Assembly (NCBI GenBank): GCA_964023205.1
Contig: OZ026845.1
Coordinates: forward strand, 1,002,001-1,066,000
Length of the DNA: 64,000 nt
Reading direction: 5' to 3'
DNA from: Lutraria lutraria
Lineage: Eukaryota > Mollusca > Bivalvia > Venerida > Mactridae
In this document: piece after piece, positions 61,213-64,000 of the stretch
Numbering within the stretch: the first letter of the stretch is position 1
How the letters are laid out: every line of letters begins with the position of its first letter
Notes under the pieces: model-generated
Told to the model about the DNA's origin: nothing
The model's database searches: none
Seen by the model: only the letters and a program-made list of their open reading frames with translations
Program-made: the position numbers and the translations under genes

Positions 61213-61403
61213 TCCCGTTTGCGATGTCCTGTCTGATCACAATTAAAACAAACAACAGAGGCCAATAAAGTAGGACAGCTTCTCTTGGTATGTCCAGTCT
61301 GGTTACAATGGTAACAGGTCGGTTGGAACGTTGTTGATCCCAAGGATCTTTGTTGTTGATACTGTCCTCTACCTCCACCTCTATGTTGTTGTAATTTCCT
61401 CAA
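61200..61403 (-). pseudogene. Gypsy nucleocapsid with two CCHC zinc knuckles
   Basis: CYHCNQTGHTKRSC and CFNCDQTGHRKRDC both fit C-x2-C-x4-H-x4-C. A Gly/Arg/Gln-rich stretch lies before them. It is out of frame with the gag segment upstream. Confidence 0.85.
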
Positions 61404-61462
61404 CCTCTTCTGGCACCTCTGCCAACACTATAGTAATTCGTAGCCGATTCATCTTGTTCATG

Positions 61463-62305
61463 TCACTTCTCAATAGCTTCTATCATTTCAGCTAATTTCC
61501 TAAACATTTCACGCATCTCTTCTTTCATCTCCTTTACTTCATTCTGTTCAGTGCTCTTCTGGGTGTTGATGGCAACTTTACATGTGGCTGTGCCTACAGA
61601 TTCCTTCAATGTTGTCTCTAATCTTATCAACTCTACTTTAAAGGAGTCATAATTCAAGTCACTCTGCATCAAGTACATAGACAAATGCTTCAGTTCCCTA
61701 TTAAGACCAGCATGTAACTTCCCTTTTAATGTCAATGTATCAGATCTCCGTAGACTACCTAAGTACACAGCTTGTTCAAAAAGCTCTTCCGCTCTCGATG
61801 AATAAGATTCTAATGTTTCCTTCGGCATCTGTGAGCAAGTATAAAACTTCATCAAAATAGTTTCCTTCGATTCGATGTTCCCATAGTCTTTTTCTTACTT
61901 CTTTATCAGCTCATCTAGTGTAATGTCTGTTCCCATTCGTCTAATCTTATCACTTGCCAGACCCTTTGTAGCTCGTCGTATTCCAAGTAAAATTTGTTCG
62001 TCTGTAAAAACTGGTTCAAGTCTGCCAGGTTATCTCCTATTTCCCCCCTCGCCAAAAACATTTCCAAGCATCGGGTACTGATAACCTATGCGGTGTGCTG
62101 ATACTACCACATCATCTCCATCTGTACCTTCGTGTAAGACATTTACTTTTGTTGTACTGGCTTTCTTCAAGTGAACGTCAGCTTTAGCTCCACTATTTTT
62201 AATGTATGTTCCAGATTCTTTCTTCACCTTCTTCTCATCAAATGCTTCTGATATTCTAACAAAATCATCAGGTGAATCTATCCTCGGTTTCACTCCTAAC
62301 ATCAT
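61463..62305 (-). pseudogene. Gypsy gag, two in-frame stops
   Basis: One frame runs from 62305 to 61463 with stops at 62032-62030 and 61897-61895. The second part has the gag pattern SKETILMKFYTC, followed by SYSSRAEELFEQAV and a C-terminal helix rich in Glu and Lys. Upstream PVFTDEQILLGIRRATKGLA fits the usual gag helix before the stop. Confidence 0.75.
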
Positions 62306-62439
62306 AATGGTTTAATTAACTTCCTTTCTTCTAATGATAGTGCTGATGGTATCACTGTTGGGTCCTTTTCATGTTCCTTTATCTCTATCTTCTACAATCT
62401 TCGCTTCCACCATAGTTACTATCACAATTCTATGCTAAT

Positions 62440-62760
62440 TCACATAATAACCACTTTCACAAATAATTCATTTCACTATGTATTACTTCACAATTTCACT
62501 TGAACACTGTATCACTTCACTATGTATCACTTCACTATGTATCACTTCACAATGTATCACTTCACAAATAATTCACTTCACTATGTATCACTTCACAATA
62601 TCATTTCACTATGTGCCACTTCACAAATAATTCACTTCACTATGTATCACTTCACAATATCACTTCACTATGTATCACTTCACAAATAATTCACTTCACT
62701 ATGTATCACTTCACAATATCACTTCACTATGTATCACTTCACAATATTACTTTACTGTAT
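62440..62760 (+). repeat. Simple tandem repeat of TATCACTTCACTATG / TCACAA words
   Basis: TATCACTTCACTATG and ATCACTTCACAATATCACT alternate with ACAAATAATTCACTTCAC. It lies just beyond the gag end of the retroelement and may be part of its 5' LTR or leader. From 62760 to 64000 the sequence is AT-rich with no gene seen. Confidence 0.8.
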
Positions 62761-64000
62761 CAATTTATTATAAAACAAATTCAATTTCCAACCAAAATGT
62801 TCAAATTATTATGACCATATGTAATTGAATTTAAAAACGTACAACAATATAAAACACATCACAAGAGTTCCAGTGTGGATATTAGCAAATAATAATAAAC
62901 AACTTCACATCACCTATACATGTATCATATTATCATTCACAATAAATGTATGTGAAAATATTTAAATGATTAGGTTAAACACTAACTGGTTCCTATAAAC
63001 AGATACTGTTTACGATAATGAAACCTAAAATAAGTATCACCAAATATTTAGCAATCACTAGTGCACCTAATATAAGTAGTACAGTTGTTGGTAAAAAGAT
63101 ATACATGTATTTAAGTATGGCAGACGACAAATTAATTTACTAGAACAAGGATCGTAATAATTCGTCAAATTATCAACAAAGTAGATTAATAAATTAAATG
63201 ATCAGCACATTTATTTACATAAGTACGGTAACTCTTAACCAATTAAATATATACTTATTAATTAATCTAAGTAAATATGTAAATGAATAATTAAATAAAT
63301 AAAGTAATTGTTTGACAAGCACTCTTATTTACATAAGTACGGTAACTAATTAATAATGAAAATGTTAAATTAAATTCACTCCAATCAAATAATAAATGAA
63401 AATAACAAATTATAATATTCAAGTGGGCTTATATAAATGTACGGTATCAATGGTGCATTCAACAAACAAGGTAATCCAATTTTGATGTTCAACTACACCG
63501 TAGTATAATTCAATTAATAATTTTTAATTCTTATCGAATAGTTCTCAAAAATTAATCCGATTCCTCAAATCAAATTAATTTCAAATTTCATCAAAATTTG
63601 AAAAAAAAAAAAAATTCAATATCTTAAATAAAAAAATTGATATATCAAATTCCGATTTTAAATGAATGTATAGGGATTTAAGTATCTCATTTCTTTCAAT
63701 ATTACCGAAAATGTTTGTGAAGCACAATCTATAACATTGTTTTAAACAAATTGATAAATCGTTTACCATCAACAGTTTCTTAGTTATTATTAAGTAAATA
63801 ACTAAATCCAAACTCATCTAATATTTTTTTTACAATATAGACCCATTTTTTTCTTCCGTCATGATAATGAAATAAGGAATGTAAATATACTGTTTACAGC
63901 AAAAGTTATTTGTTCTAATGATTTTAACCCAACATTCCATAACTTGAACAAAACGATTGACATACAGAGGGTACCGTCCTAATTCCCCGTTCAATTCAAT

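Larger units (their letters stand above)
59036..62400 (-). mobile_element. Ty3/Gypsy LTR retrotransposon, internally deleted and decayed
   Basis: On the minus strand the order is gag, two CCHC knuckles, aspartic protease, the linker before RT, then directly the C-terminal tail of integrase. This is the Gypsy order with RT, RNase H and the integrase core missing. A purine tract AAGTGGGGGGATT at 59049-59037 is a good candidate polypurine tract, so a 3' LTR should start just below 59037. I could not find a matching 5' LTR to the right, so LTR limits are open. Several stops and frameshifts show it is inactive. Confidence 0.82.

Noticed and set aside
62306..63000. 5' LTR of the Gypsy element
   Set aside because: I could not match it to sequence below 59037, and the region is mostly simple repeat; the LTR limits are left open.

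Overview
This is eukaryotic, AT-rich invertebrate DNA with long introns, GT-AG splice sites and a very high load of short transposons and tandem arrays. The gene content and the repeat types (short repeats resembling bivalve MetaSINEs, many MITEs with CAGT...ACTG ends) suggest a mollusc, probably a bivalve. The species cannot be named from sequence alone. Most open frames are chance; real genes had to be assembled exon by exon from splice phase and protein pattern.

Layout. 1-429: foldback element built of 22-bp units. 1185-4836 (+): last four coding exons of CLN6, an ER membrane protein whose human orthologue is a Batten disease gene; its 5' exons lie before the window. 8114-30208 (+): an 18-exon gene, predicted 705 aa, with a coiled coil, a von Willebrand A domain and MIB/HERC2-type domains. 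Its introns carry a 5.9-kb array of 35-bp units, a 20-bp array, a 41-bp array that copies an exon end with its splice donor, and a 26-28 kb nested repeat. 34788-38902 (-): a 411-aa RING/B-box (TRIM-like) protein. 53841-55742 (+): a 364-aa paralogue of it. The two TRIM-like genes are divergent, about 15 kb apart, with a LINE remnant, tRNA-like SINE copies, a 200-base assembly gap and scattered MITEs between them. 59036-62400 (-): a decayed Ty3/Gypsy retrotransposon that has lost its RT, RNase H and integrase core. 62440-62760: simple repeat.

CLN6 is an ER housekeeping factor. The vWA/MIB-HERC2 gene and the TRIM-like pair look like members of expanded lineage-specific families, with adhesion or signalling roles and ubiquitin-ligase roles inferred from domains only. 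No operon logic applies.

The most notable structure is in the arrays and mobile elements. The 35-bp array is framed by the two halves of a short dispersed element whose intact copies elsewhere in the window contain a single 35-bp segment bounded by ATGGAA. This shows how the array was founded. Several TA-flanked MITE families share CAGT...ACTG termini with a pogo/Tigger remnant that keeps a PCNA-binding-type motif.
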